Below are positions 1 through 11,821 of a DNA stretch of 64,000 bases, piece after piece; position 1 is the first letter of the stretch; each line of letters opens with the position of its first letter. A model generated the notes under the pieces. That model worked only from the letters and a program-made list of their open reading frames with translations. It had not been told where the DNA came from and made no database searches. Source of the DNA: Dipteris shenzhenensis (taxonomy: Eukaryota; Polypodiophyta; Polypodiopsida; Gleicheniales); the NCBI GenBank assembly GCA_047967505.1, contig CM106541.1. The stretch is one strand, 5' to 3'. A program made the position numbers and the translations under genes.

Positions 1-310
1 ACCAAGAGGGCCAGTTGGCCCCCAGGCCCTAGCAAGAGTAAGGGGCTCTCACACAATCAAGACAATGTGCCTCGTTGTGCTACCAGCTTACCTACCCTGC
101 CTAGCCCATAGGCTAGACTCACATAGATCACCGTTCTACCATCAACGGTCTCATTGATAGACCTCATCTGACATGCAAGTCAGGATCCACATCCAATGTC
201 TCAGGCTCGTGTCTCAGGCTCACACATGGCTTCTCCTCATATGGGGGCCTTACAACTTGAGCACCTTGGACCACTGGTGGTTACTAGGAGGGTGGGGCAT
301 TGAGCATATC
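1..310 (-). repeat. Gypsy 3'-end repeat, copy 1
   Basis: This stretch is shared in the same orientation with 26468-26692, for example the common block reading tctcattgatagacct and the block ggaccactggtggtta. It lies just 3' of the last coding domain of Gypsy-A, so it is probably 3' untranslated or U3-proximal sequence. The LTR itself would lie outside the window. Confidence 0.7.
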
Positions 311-722
311 TAATAGCTTCATTTTCGTGGACCCGCAAGGGTGGAACTGAAGGAGCAAGACTTGTCCACACAGTGGGATTACTGCCATTTGACCACCATT
401 TGTGAGTGAAGCACTCTGCACGTGCCAGTTGATTTGATAGTTCATGCTGTAGCACCAAGTTCTTTCCAATATAATCTGTTCATTAGTTGCTTGTGTGGGG
501 AGAACATAGAAGTGTATATCCACTACCTAGCAAACAACTATTAGACTTAAATTCACAAAACCCAAGGTTCGTAAGAGTTGGCCGTTTATAGCTCTTACTG
601 AAGCGACGGTGAGGGTTAGGGGTACCTATAGCTTTTCCCATACCTCGTGGGAGATGAAGCTGTGGCTCTCGCTCCTGGATCCACGAGTGCTTTGATGCTC
701 ATGTGCAGGACCTGCAGTCGAA
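284..722 (-). pseudogene. Second retropepsin-like domain 3' of integrase (Gypsy-A)
   Basis: Minus-strand translation from about 722 gives ALVDPGA, then after a 2-base insertion SHSFISHEVW, then a run ending in ERTWCYSMNYQINW. The pattern is the retropepsin layout: an ALVD-x-GASH-x-FIS active-site loop and a late ILGxxW...IDW block. The active-site Ser/Thr of D-S/T-G is replaced by Pro here. Gypsy-B has the same domain in the same place (61716-62015). It sits downstream of the integrase C-terminus, whereas the ordinary protease is upstream of RT at 4463-5060. It is broken by the insertion and by in-frame stops, so this copy is inactive. The assignment rests on motif reading only. Confidence 0.6.
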
Positions 723-794
723 CAAGTAACCTAGCTCACTCCACTGTTAGCTCACCCATTAGTTCCACCTACTCAGTCGTTGCCTTAAGTAATG

Positions 795-2260
795 TCATTT
801 TCTTACGTTGTCGGAGCTTAGCGTTATGGGGGCTTTGGCTTCCTCGATGGCCTGGCGTTTCATCCTGGCCACCTCGGCCTTGAGTTCTTTTTCTCTATGC
901 ATGGCTTGAAGGGTGGAGAGCCTGAGTGCTCCGTAGTATCTTCTTAATTTGCTCCCATTAAGGTAGCCATCCATTTTTGTTCCATCAAGGGTGGCTATTC
1001 GGCATGACCCTTGGGGAGTGATCTCAACCACACGGTAGGGACCCATACCTCAGTACTTTAGCTTACATTTGGTATTACGGATGCTGTATAGGAGTGCCAA
1101 ATCTCCTTCTTCCAGGTCCTTGTTCTTGAGGTTGTGGTTGAATTACTTTCTACATCGAGCCTTTTCTACCCAGAGAGAGTAGGCTACACGCAACCTTGTC
1201 TTTTCTAACCTTTTAGGTCAACTAGCCATTCTACTAATGCATTCTCTGTAAGTCTTTCCTTAACACTGTAAGACAAAGGCTAGGCACTACATACTCCATT
1301 GGCATCACTGCCTCTACCCTGAAGGCTAGGCTAAAGGGGATATAGTGCATGGCCACTTTGTAGGAGGTTTTGTAGGCCCATAACACTATTATGAGTTTAT
1401 GCTCCTAGTTGGTACGACTGGCTTCGATTGTGCAAGTGATGATCTTATAGCACATTTTATTGGAGCTCTTAGCCAAGCCATTTTCCCTAGGGTAGTATGG
1501 CGTTGACTTCCTATGTATGATCATAAACTCACTAGTCAGGATTGCTATTGTTTCGTTGAGGAAGTGAGTTCCTCGATCACTAGATTAACTCCAATGGACA
1601 TCCGAATTGCATCATGACTTGTTCATATAAGAATTTGGCAGTGGATCTCGCATCGGCCTTCACCGTGGCTCTCCCTTCTACCCACTTGGTGAAGTAATCG
1701 ATGGCCAAGATGATGTATCTAGCCCCGGTTCCCTTAGCTGTGCTGCTGGGCTTATGGGTCCAATGAAATTGATGCTTCACTTCTCGAAGGGTTGATCGTC
1801 GGTCAGGATTCCGGTCAAGGGCATCATGTCTGCTTTGTCTGGGATTTGGATACGCTTGCAGGGGTCGCATTGTTTGATGAATTTGGCCACGTCTCCGAAG
1901 AGTGTTGGCCACCAAAGACTAGCTTGCAGCACTTTACATGCTATAACATCAGTGGCAAAATGACCTCCTGCGATGCCTGAGTGGGTTTCTTCCAGCACAT
2001 CAATGTATTCGTGTTCGCACACACATCTTTGCAAGATGCCATCCTTGCCCTTACGGTATAGTTGGCTTGCTATCAGTTGGCATTGCATCCTTAATGAGTT
2101 TATGGGGGCTCGATCCTTCTTGAGGGCTTGGCCCAAGGGTAACCAAGGGTAATCCATTTGCCAACAAGTAGTGGTCGATTTCAACGGCCCATTCAGGGAT
2201 GATGTTGAGGAAGAAGAGAGAAGCATCGGGGAGATCATAGTCTACTCCCGTCGAGGCTTC
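795..2260 (-). pseudogene. Gypsy-A integrase (broken)
   Basis: Integrase joins retroelement cDNA to chromosomal DNA. On the minus strand the N-terminal HHCC zinc finger is visible around 1870-2010 (THSGIAGGHF, then CDPCKR). The catalytic core follows at 1580-1790 (AIDYFTKWVEG) and 1480-1575 (SDRGTHF). The position expected for the catalytic Glu reads NGLAKSSN, so Glu has become Lys; Gypsy-B keeps DLVESLN. The C-terminal part at 795-1046 begins MGPYRVVEITPQG and ends in a charged, probably helical tail. The reading frame changes several times, notably between 1046 and 1580. The homologous region of Gypsy-B is 60394-61600. Confidence 0.8.
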
Positions 2261-2299
2261 ACCGTTTGGGATCCTCGAGAGGTGTGGTCGGCCAGGATG

Positions 2300-3860
2300 T
2301 GGGTTTTCCCTTTACATACAAACGACTGCTGTGAAGTCAAATTCTAAAAGGATTAACATCTGCCAGGTGATGCGGCTAGTCATGCAGGGTTTGTTTACCA
2401 AGTATAACACTGCTTGGTGGTCCACGAAGAAGACAAACTTGTTAGCCATCAAGTAGTGCCTAAACTTCTTGATTGCATAGACCATGGCTAGTCCTTCCCT
2501 CTTTGTTGTGGTGTAGTTAACCTCGGCCTCGGTTAGTTGGTGGCTCACAAAGTATACCAGGTAATCTAGATTATGCTCCTCGGGTTGGGCTAACACACAC
2601 CCGATGGCAAAGTTGGAGGCATCAATATGGACTGGAATATTAAATTCCAGTCAGGCGACCTCAACACTGGTGCGGTGGCTAGGGCTAATTTGAGGGTTTT
2701 GAAGGATGTTTGGCATTCCTTGGTCCACTCAAAGGATACTAGCAATTTGATTGCATAGACCATGGCTAGTCCTTCCCTCTTTGTTGTGGTGTAGTTAACC
2801 TCGGCCTCGATTAGTTGGTGGCTCACAAAGTATACCAGGTAATCTAGATTATGCTCCTCGGGTTGGGCTAACACACACCCGATGGCAAAGTTGGAGGCAT
2901 CAATATGGACTGGAATATTAAATTCCAGTCAGGCGACCTCAACACTGGTGCGGTGGCTAGGGCTAATTTGAGGGTTTTGAAGGATGTTTGGCATTCCTCG
3001 GTCCACTCAAAGGATACTAGCAATTTGTATAATGGGAGGGCTATGTTCGCGTAGAACAAGATGAATCTCCTGCAATAGCCTATGTGGCCAGTAAGTCGTT
3101 GGACTCCCTTGGCATATGTGGGGGGTGGTAACTCTAAGTTGAGTTTGATTTCATTGTGGTCCATAGAGATTCCATTCTGAGACACTATGTGGCCTAGAAT
3201 GACACCATGTTTGACCTGGAACTGGCACTTAAGAGGATTCAGGGAGACGCGGTATAAGCAACACTTCTCGAAGACAAGCCTAAGGTACTTCATGTGGTCA
3301 TCCCATGTCGAGTTCATGCAGATGTAGTCCAAGAAGACTTCCACGAAGTCTCTTAGATACTCTTTGAATACCGTGATCATCATCCATTGGAAGGTGGCGA
3401 GGGCATTGGTTAATCCGAATGTCATCATTTTGGCACTCTATTGTGAAGGCAGTTTTATGTTGATCTTGCAAGGCGACCGACACTTGGTTATAATTAAAAA
3501 ATCTGTCTAGCAAGCTATAAGCTTCCTTTTTGGCTACCCTTTCTAGAACATGTTCCATGAATGGTAAGGGGTAGTGGCCACGTGTAGTGGCAGCATTAAC
3601 CTTTTTCAAATCCACGCATACTCTAATGTTTCCACTTTTCTTTAGGACTATTATGATAGGTGATACCCAGTCCGTATGCTCAATCTCATAGATGAATCTC
3701 GCATCTATGAGTTTTTGGATTTCTTCCCTCACTATGAGTGTGTATTTGGGGTTCATAGGGTAGGGACGTTGATGTACTGGCCTAGCATTGTCTAGCATTA
3801 GGATTGTGTGCTGCACTACTTCGGCAGGGACTCCATGTCGGTGTGCTTCCAAGCCATGTA
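2300..3860 (-). pseudogene. Gypsy-A reverse transcriptase and RNase H (broken)
   Basis: The RT copies element RNA into DNA and RNase H removes the RNA strand. The minus strand shows RT block 1-3 near 3600-3800 (PIIIVLKKSGNIRVCVDLKK), the fingers and palm to 3298, then FGLTNALATFQ at about 3400. The catalytic box reads VEVFLDYICMN: the second Asp of the usual LDD is Tyr, so it should be dead. The connection and RNase H follow at 2312-3060, with YTTTKREGLAMVYAIKKF and FVFFVDHQAV. An internal tandem duplication splits RNase H. Frame breaks occur near 3428 and 2870. Confidence 0.85.
2469..3026. repeat. 278-bp tandem duplication inside Gypsy-A RNase H
   Basis: The block starting ttgattgcatagaccatgg at 2469 recurs at 2747, a 278-base offset. 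The copies are nearly identical, differing for example at cggttagttgg versus cgattagttgg and cattccttgg versus cattcctcgg. The second copy runs on to agcaatttg at 3026. The near identity means the duplication is much younger than the many breaks elsewhere in this element. Confidence 0.9.
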
Positions 3861-4013
3861 GTCCTTGTACTCTTGTAGGAGAGCTATTAAGGCCTTCTCC
3901 TCGTTGGGGGTGAGATCGTCGGAGATGAATAAGGGTTGGAGGTCCTGTCCTTCTGGGGCTAGGTTTAGCCTGTCATACCAATGAGAGCATCCATCTTCCT
4001 GAGACCTTTGGGC

Positions 4014-4292
4014 CTATTGGTATAGGATCTTATGTTCCTCAATCGTGTAGGTCTTATAATGGGCTAGTACCTGACGCAGGTCCTCTTTTTCTTTAGCCTC
4101 CTGCTTTACTTCTATTGAACCTGTGGCCCTTTTGGCCTTAGTTGCGCTTTTGGATATAGGGGGTTTCACACTTGAAGGGGGCTCTTCCATTGCACTTATA
4201 GAGCCGACAGGAGAGGTTACCCTACTCGCCCTGGTTCCCCATTTGGAGGAGACCTTGTGGTGAGTAGTCATGGCCCCTATGTATGAGAGCAA
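4014..4292 (-). pseudogene. Gypsy-A protease-RT linker
   Basis: The minus strand reads about 92 residues with YIGAMTTHHKVSSKW and VGSISAMEEPPSS and a charged tail. In Gypsy-B the homologous stretch is split by the plus-strand Copia-B insertion, with one part ending at 54228 and the other starting at 58448. It is a low-complexity Lys/Glu-rich linker. I see no enzymatic motif. Confidence 0.6.
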
Positions 4293-4462
4293 GTGGATTT
4301 TACCCTCACGGTTCCCTTGCTTACCTCTCAGGGTTTGATCATGTTAAACATTCTTAGGGGAACCACCAGGGTTAGCCCCTCGAGCTCTGGGGTCGTGATC
4401 TGAAACCCTACTCTTTCTGGGACATCTATATTGGCTAAGATGTGCATCCAGTTCTGTGAGAA

Positions 4463-5060
4463 TTATGGCTCAAGGAGAGGTGCATACCATAAGTCATTAG
4501 ACTCCTTCTCATCCTCTTCCTTGTCATAGGGTTGGAAAAGCTTCACGGAGGTGGTTTGGGTGGTGGTGTTGGATTTTGCGGTGAAGAGATGTCCTAACAA
4601 TGGGTGGGCATTGTAGGTGAGCAAATCCACTCTCATGGTTTGCTCCTGGTGGTGCAAGTAAATGTTATCATTATGCCAGGTGTGCATGAGTCCAAACATT
4701 TGCAAGAAGGGCCTGCCTAAGATAGCTTCATATCCCGGTTGCTGAGTGAAGTCCATGACTACGAACCTAACCAGGTATGTGAATCCAAATACGTTAATGT
4801 TTATGGCAGTAAGCACTCCCAAGGGCTCGGAAATTCCCCCATCAGCTAACTTTACTACCAGATGGGTTTGCTCAAGTGCGGGTTTTTCCCATTTCACCCA
4901 GCATTCCTTGGTGTAGACACTCATGCCCACTCCCCCATCCAAGGTGGCTTCAACCTTCTAGTTTTGACAAACTATGGGGATAGTAGCGTTCGTGTCATCG
5001 CCCTCGAAGTACTGGCCTAGCTTGTTGATGGGGACCTTGGGTAGGTTCTGCCCCTAATCC
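4463..5060 (-). pseudogene. Gypsy-A canonical-position retropepsin
   Basis: The aspartic protease matures the Gag-Pol polyprotein. On the minus strand the region starts NLPKVPINKLGQYFEGDD. After a stop near 4965 it continues with ATLDGGVGMSVYTKECW, LVVKLADGG, and the late block YEAILGRPFLQ. DGG in place of DTG/DSG is shared with Gypsy-B (AILDGGVGVSV at about 53565), so it predates both copies. ILGRPFL is typical of plant Tat/Athila proteases. A further 70 residues lead to ESNDLWYAPLLEP, again matched in Gypsy-B. Confidence 0.75.
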
Positions 5061-5110
5061 CTCAATTTTTCAATGGCAACTGAGGGTCTGCACCACCTTC
5101 CACCCATATG

Positions 5111-5689
5111 GAAGATGCCCTCTCCACTCCATGCATGTGGGAGGATGCATTTATGGGAGAGAACCCCCTCTTCTTTGTTATAAAAGGAGGGGCTATTTCT
5201 TTGATGGGACATGCTCATTCTTGTATAGCCACCATGCTCTAATATATCCCTATATTTTCCAGGACTCTCTCCCCTTATTGTCAATACCATCATGCCTCCT
5301 CATCCTCCTCCTCCTTTGTTCTCCATACTCACCTCTTATTGATGTTCATACCCTTCCCCTTCTCCCTCCTCCTTCTCCTTCATATTTTCCCTCTACTCAT
5401 GTTGCCACTCCCACATCCTCTTCTCCTCTTTCCATTTTAGTCCTCCCATGTCGCTGCTTCATCCCTCTTCTGATGGGCATTGAAGGCCTTTGACGAGTGT
5501 TGAATGATGGAGCACAAAGTCATACAACACCACTGAGGCTTAATCCTTTGGAGTACCCCTTCAAGAAACACTTTCTCCACGTTGCTGAGGCCAAAGTTTC
5601 AAGCAATACTGTCCAATGCACACCACTTTCTTCCCCCTGGATCCCAAATATGGATGAAAGTCTTCAACCCTTTATGCTATCTGCCCACT
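5111..5689. other. Unassigned stretch with a TATA-like box
   Basis: I see no recognisable gene. A TATA-like ttataaaagg lies at 5178-5187 on the plus strand. It is followed by pyrimidine-rich sequence, an arrangement seen in LTR promoters, but no second copy of this stretch occurs in the window to confirm an LTR. Short open frames at 5131-5493 and 5497-5691 resemble nothing I know. Confidence 0.4.
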
Positions 5690-7515
5690 GAAACAATCTG
5701 CAATGCCTCTGAACTCAGAATTCTACTCAGTGAACTGATGAATGTAAGGTTTTCAGGTAATGTAATGATGTGAAACCGTATGTGAGCGTATGGATTGACT
5801 AGGTACTAGTCGGGAATTTCGAGCATGGCTTAGATTGGCAACTTGGGGAAATTCAAAGCATCCCCTCTATGGCAATCTAGTCTACTCTAATCTAGATCTA
5901 AACCAACCGTCGATCGATGAAAGAACAGCAAATAATTCCTTTTCTTTTATTCTTTTTAAGTGCTAGGTCAGATGCATCGATGTAGAGGGAAATGTGCATG
6001 AAGGAAGTGGTTTTGTCGGTGAGGCTCAAATGTGAGTGTAACTTGCATTAAAATATGCACATGATGTGACGAGCGCGTAGAGCACAAAAAAATGAGCGAC
6101 TTTCCTTTTTGGAGCACCCTCAAATTCTTCCTGGATCAAGAGATACGACTTGATATAGGTGGAGGGGCAAAAGGAGTGCAAATGTGCTCAATGATGATGT
6201 GTCACTGTGAGTCACATGCAGTGATGATGTGGCACTATGCCTAGCAAGAGGTGTGCCAGTGGAGCCCTGTGCTGAGGTGGCAGGAGTGGTCACATGAAGT
6301 GATTGTGAACTGTGTGTGCCTACAGAGGTCAATGCTGATTGGGCAAGTGAGGTGGCACAATAATGATGTCAGCAGATGACGTGGAAATGATGATGTGGTT
6401 GATGATGTGGACTATTGATGTGGCACAGGTGACATGGACTACTGACATGGCTGATGATGTGGTAGTCGATGATGACATATCTGTGCTGATGTGGCATAGG
6501 TGACGTGGTTGATGACATGGCCTGCTGAGCTGGCAAGGGTGATGTGTCTTGATGACGTGGTAGGATGATGTGTCCTGATAAGATGACGTGGTAGATAGGG
6601 TTGCATGTGGCAATTTTATGACCAAGCTTGATGACCACCTTAAGATAAGGTTGGGATGCCACATGGCATTACACGGGGGATCAAAATCTCTGATGATTTT
6701 GATGGAATCTTCGAGATTCCGTTGTCTTCTCCCTTGTAGTCTCGTGAGCTCTTAGAGGAGCTTGAAGCTATCAGACATGTGTTGGAGGACTCTCCTATAA
6801 GAGAGGATGGAGACGTTGCTTGAGCGAGCTTTGCTTGCAGGAGCCGTAGATGGAGCTTGTTGGAGTGGGGGTCATGGAAGCCGTCACGAAGAGACTGCTG
6901 GTTTGTGTGGTGCTAGAATGCTGCACTAGAGAGGTTGCTCCTCAGGAGCTTGACTGTCGGTCAGGAGCTGAAGAAGGTGCTAGGCGTTGGTCCATCAGAG
7001 AAGGTCATTGAGGCTCTTAGAGGTAATTGTCCCGTGGAGATCCAGCTTGGAGGTTGGAGATGCATTAAGGTTCGTTGTGGTAAGAGCTGTAACAGCTTGT
7101 AGGAGATGGCAGCTGTTTTGGAGCCGGTGCTGCCTTCAATCGCTTGAAGAGCATTGCAGCAGACTCGTTAATAGAGCTGTAGCATTAGTCCCGTGAAATT
7201 GTCTCTGCACATATTAGCTACCAAACAAACCGTGAGGCCTGAAAGACCAAGTGGGAAGAATGGGAGCGAGCGAAAGATGCTGAAAGGCCTACCCAAAAGT
7301 GAGAGGCAGCTTTGAAAATGTTACTTGGTTTCAATGGGATCGACATGAAGAGTGATGAATCTCTGGAAGAGTAAATGGAATCTCCCCTGCGCTGCGAGCC
7401 TCTTGGAGCTTGATGCTTTGTAGAGTTGAAGGAGCCACTTTGGAGCTTGAAGCAGGTGTGCTGCTCTTCGTTGCGAGCTGATGCTATTGCTATTGGCCAC
7501 TTTGTTGTTGGAGGT
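5690..7515 (-). mobile_element. Inverted Copia-A leader fragment
   Basis: The minus strand of 5690-6620 matches the leader of the complete Copia-A element at 15280-15850 plus the upstream motif array, for example catgtgactcacagtgac and gatgcatcgatgtagag. The tandem CCACGTCA-type motifs reappear here as tgacgtgg and variants between about 6190 and 6600. The part from 6640 to 7515 is more diverged and resembles the 5' half of the leader only loosely. It ends head-on against forward-strand Copia-A protease sequence, so it results from a rearrangement rather than a simple insertion. Confidence 0.75.
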
Positions 7516-8131
7516 CCTCACTTGATACATCGACAGCGGTGCATCATCTCATATGACAAATTATTAGGAATGGTTCATAGAAATGAAGCCATTAGAAGGA
7601 CATAAAAATGTCATCTACATAGCAGAACAATACACCGAATCTAGTTCAAGGGACAGGTGTTATCCCTATGAACAATTTCACTGGTACAAAAGGATTAGTC
7701 AAAGATGTGCTCTATGTTCTGAAGCTCAGCAATAACCTTTTATTAGTCAAAGATGTGCTCTATGTTCTGAATCTCCCCTGCGCTGCGAGCCTCTTGGAGC
7801 TTGATGCTTTGTAGAGTTGAAGGAGCCGCTTTGGAGCTTGAAGCAGGTGTGCTGCTCTTCGTTGCGAGCTGATGCTATTGCTATTGGCCACTTTGTTGTT
7901 GGAGGTCCTCACTTGGTACATCGACAGCGGTGCATCATCTCATATGACAAATTATTAGGAATGGTTCATAGAAATGAAGCCATTAGAAGGACATAAAAAT
8001 GACATCTACATAGCAGACAATACACCGAATCTAGTTCAAGGGACAGGTGTTATCCCTATGAACAATTTCACTGGTACAAAAGGATTAGTCAAAGATGTGC
8101 TCTATGTTCTGAAGCTCAGCAATAACCTTTT
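7381..8131. repeat. Direct duplication, offset 391 bp, at the Copia-A leader/protease junction
   Basis: The block starting tctcccctgcgctgcgagcc at 7381 recurs at 7772. Each copy carries the same inverted-leader tail followed by the protease start (tacatcgacagcggtgc). A shorter piece, agtcaaagatgtgctctatg, is present a third time between them. The first copy has an extra base (agcagaacaata), so only the second joins an open frame. Confidence 0.9.
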
Positions 8132-10950
8132 ATTAGTAGGTCAAATGATGGAACACAACTACAAAGTCATCTTCGACGGTCATGAATGCACTATTAGAGA
8201 CAAATCCAAAAGATGTCAGCTAGTAGCAAAAGGTGTCAAGGAAGTTCGCTTATACAGAATGCTAGCTATAGTACCAGATAAGCATGCCATGTCAATTCAA
8301 CTGCAACAGATGCCACTATCTGTAAAATGGCACAAGAGATATGGTCATGTCAACTTCAAGTACTTGTTAGATCTCAGGAATCAGAATATGGCAATTGGGA
8401 TTCCAAAGCTACAGTTTCTTGGAAAGGTTTGTGAAGCATGCTGCTTCGATAAACAAAAGCGAACCAACTTTGTCAAAAGTACCTCTCGTGCATGAGGTAT
8501 TCTTGATTTGATACATACACATGTATGGGGTTATGCCCAGACCCGCATCATCCATGGTTCACTTTACTACTTGACTTTCATCGACGACTATAGCAGATAT
8601 TGTTGGGTCTACTTTCTGAAAGAGAAATCTGAAGTGTTTTCCAGATTTCAAGAATTCAAAGCCATGGTAGAAAACCAAACAAGCAGAAAGATCAAGGTCA
8701 TGAGATCAAACAGAGGATGTGAATACACGTCTTTAGCATTCATGAACTTTTGCAGAAGTCACGGCATTCGAAGACAATTCACATGTGCAGATACTCCTCA
8801 GTAGAATGCAAGAGCTGAAAGGAAGAATGGGACTTTAGCAGATAGTGCTAGAACAATGCTTAGTGAAAAGCATCTTCCAAATTAGTATTGGGCAGAAGCA
8901 ATAGCTACAGCAAACTACTTGCTTAATCGGCTTCCTACTGAACCGATGCAAGGTATGACTCCTTATGAAGCATTCACTAGACACAAGCCACACATTGGGC
9001 ATCTCTGCATATTTGGTTGCATAGCATATGCCCACATACATGATGATCATCGCAGGAAATTGGATGCGAAGTCACGCAAATGCATCATGGTTGGCTACAG
9101 TGAAGAAAGCAAAGCATACAAATTGTATGATCCCATCAACTGCAAAGTCATTATCTCTAGAGACGTAATCTTTGATGAGGAATCAGAATGGAAAACCTCA
9201 CCTACACAGGAGATAGAAGCATCAACTTCACAGTCATCTACATAACAGGTTGATGAAGAAGAGCAAGAATTGCCTGCAACACCCCAAGCAGAGCCACAGG
9301 CTCAGACGGTCTACTAGGGAAAGCAGACCTCCAGCCAGATTGACATATGCTCAAAAAGGCAAAGCAATTCAGGTGGAAACCACCAACTATGCTTTTATGA
9401 CTACCATCATGGCTACATAAGAGCCAGTGTACTTCGAAGACGTAGTAGACAAGCCGAAACTACTATGAATGAAGAAATAGATGCTTTGTATAAAAAAAAC
9501 ACTTGGGTATTATGCAACCTTCCACCAGGAAAGAAGGCCATAACAAACAAATGGGTATACAAAGTGAAGTACAATCCAGATGGAAGTATTCAAAGATACA
9601 AAGCCAGACTAGTTGCAAAAGGATTTGCACAACAATTTGGTCAAGACTATGATGAGACTTATGCTCCAGTAGCAAAGATGGATTCCATACGGTTCTTGAT
9701 ATCACTAGCGACACTCAGCAAATGGAATGTGTATCAGCTTGATGTCAAGAATGTATTTCTCAATGGTTACCTAGACGAGGAAGTCTACATGCAACAACCA
9801 GCAGGTTATGACACGATAATAAGGTTTGCCATCTCAAGAAAAGTCTCTATGGCTTAAAACAAGCACCCAGAAGTTGGTACAGCAGAATTGACAAGTATTT
9901 TGTTGATCTGGGACACATGAAGTCCAATGCAGATCATACTCTCTACTGCAAAGTTCAAGAAGAAGACATTACTATTACACCTTTGTATGTAGATGATCTA
10001 ATTGTGATAGGAAGCAAGGATAGCTTCATCAGAAAACTGAAACAAGACTTATCCGCAGAGTTCGACATGAAAGATCTTGGACTTATGCACTATTGTCTTG
10101 GAATTGAGTTCTGCAGAGATTTAGATAGCACATTCATGAGTCAGCTCAAGTATGTTGACAGTCTCCTTAAGAAGTTTCATATAGTAGATTGCAAGATTGC
10201 AGCCACTCCCATGGAACAAAATTTGAAACTTACTAAAGATTCAGAAAAGCCTACAGTCAACGACAGATACTACAGGCAGCTCATCGGATCTCTTATATAT
10301 TTGACAATCACACGGCCATATATTTGTTATGTAGTTAGCTCACTAGCACAGTTTATGGCAAATCCAAAACAGTCTCACTACAATGCAGCCAAAAGAGTCT
10401 TGAGATACATCAGAGGTACAAGATAGTTTGGGATAGAATACAGAGGAAGTTATCCATGGTTGCATGGATACTGTGACAGTGGCTATGCCGGAGATCATGA
10501 GACAAGGAGATCGATGGATATGCATTTTTCCTTGGTCAAGTTGCTATATCATGGTTGTCAAACAAACAGCCAACTATTTCTTTGTCTTCGACTGAAGCAG
10601 AATATAGAGCATGCACTACAGGTGCATGTGAGGCTATATGGCTTAGAAGACTATTGTCAGAAATAGATTACTTTGATGAGTCAAAGCCAACAACAATATA
10701 TTGTGATAATCAATCGGCTCAAGCATTGGCCAAGAATCCAGTATATCACTCGAGGACAAAGCACATTGATGTCAGAGAGCACTTCATCACAGAAAGAGTG
10801 TTACTTGGTGACATCACACTGCAGCATTGTGATAGCAAAGAAAATGTTGTAGACATCTTTACCAAACCACTCGGTAAAGAGCTATTCGAGAAACATCGAC
10901 TAGCTCTTGGTTTGATGCAGAGGAAGGACATTCCCATTAAAGGGGTGTGA
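7915..10950 (+). pseudogene. Copia-A copy 2 pol (protease, integrase, RT, RNase H), broken
   Basis: This is a truncated copy of the polyprotein encoded at 16110-20366 and lacks gag. In order it shows protease YIDSGASSHMTN; the integrase zinc finger (KWHKRYGH ... CEACCFDKQK); integrase core DYSRYCWVYF; RT YQLDVKNVFLNGYLDEEVY and LYVDDLIVIG; and RNase H SSTEAEYRA and IYCDNQSAQAL. Stops occur at 8493-8495 (CGA to TGA relative to the complete copy), 8803-8805, 8883-8885 and 9244-9246, with indels near 9300, 9450 and 9815. Unlike the complete copy, it keeps Glu in the RNase H TEAEY motif. Confidence 0.9.
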
Positions 10951-11038
10951 TGGAATGTAATGCTCAGTCCTTCTGCGATTCCCCAGAATCATCATCTTGA
11001 GGGAAGGCCTACTTCATGATGTTGATCTTGAGGGAACA

Positions 11039-11295
11039 TGTTGAGAGTTCACGCTCAACATCATGTGATCATGTGTGCATAGCACCATCACGTGATCATA
11101 TGTGCATAGCACTAACCTTATAGAGTGCTATAAAGGAAAGGGTTAGATCCCCTAACCCTAACCCTAAAAGGGTTTGTATATATTCTATTTTTTCAACTAA
11201 ATCTAGTGTACAGTTAGTCATTTATGGTGTGGTCTGTAGCTGTGCCCTCTCTCCTCATCTCCACTCCTCTCCTCTCCCCTCTTCATATTTTGTCA
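11039..11295 (+). repeat. Copia-A LTR (3' LTR of copy 2)
   Basis: These 257 bases run from tgttgagagttcacg to atattttgtca, the same length and ends as the two LTRs of the complete element. It differs from them at about five visible sites (for example tttatggtgtggtctgtag versus tttgtggtgtgctctctag). It is preceded by the same purine-rich 3' UTR end. The 5' partner is lost, so no target duplication can be tested. Confidence 0.9.
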
Positions 11296-11821
11296 AGGTG
11301 CACTATTTCGTCTATGCTCTGTGGTGAACTTACCTTGGTATTCAAGCTTTAGTTTTGCACAGAAAGCCCTCTCAAACTCTTCTCCAGTTGTGTGAATTAT
11401 GCCCTCCAAGTTGAGCTAGTCTATTGCAAAGCATTTTTGACAGTTTTTGACATTTGATGCTAGAGTAAATGCTAGAGTGATGTTTGAGGATTGAAGTAAT
11501 GCTAAAGTATAGATCAGAGAATGCATTTTCAATTTGAAATTCAGTTGGGACTGATCTCTTGTCAAAATGCCAAGCTGTGAAGGTTCTTTTAATGCTAAGC
11601 ACTTGAAGAAGACTACATGAAGGACAAAGTTCAAAGTGAAGAAGACCCCAGCCAAGAAACTTTGAGAGAAGCCAATTGGGTGTGAATATGCTAAACAATT
11701 AGGATTCTCTGAGTTTATCTCTAGCAATCTACATTTTTATGGTGAGGGAGATTTCTTTGCTGAACAAGATTAGTCATTTTGTAAGAGAGTAGACACTGCC
11801 TAACAAAGGTAAGACTCTCTC

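Larger units (their letters stand above)
1..5110 (-). mobile_element. Gypsy-A: decayed Ty3/Gypsy element, Tat/Athila-like
   Basis: Read on the minus strand from right to left, the domains run protease, linker, reverse transcriptase, RNase H, integrase, then a second retropepsin-like domain. The order and the protein motifs match Gypsy-B at 42098-63141, so the two are copies of one family. The frame is broken many times by stops and shifts and by a 278-bp internal duplication. Its gag end is missing: similarity to Gypsy-B stops near 5110. Its 3' end runs off the left edge of the window, so no LTR pair or target duplication can be shown. The RT and protease motifs, and the tRNA-Asp-like primer site of Gypsy-B, suggest the Tat/Athila side of Ty3/Gypsy; that placement is inference. 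Confidence 0.85.
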
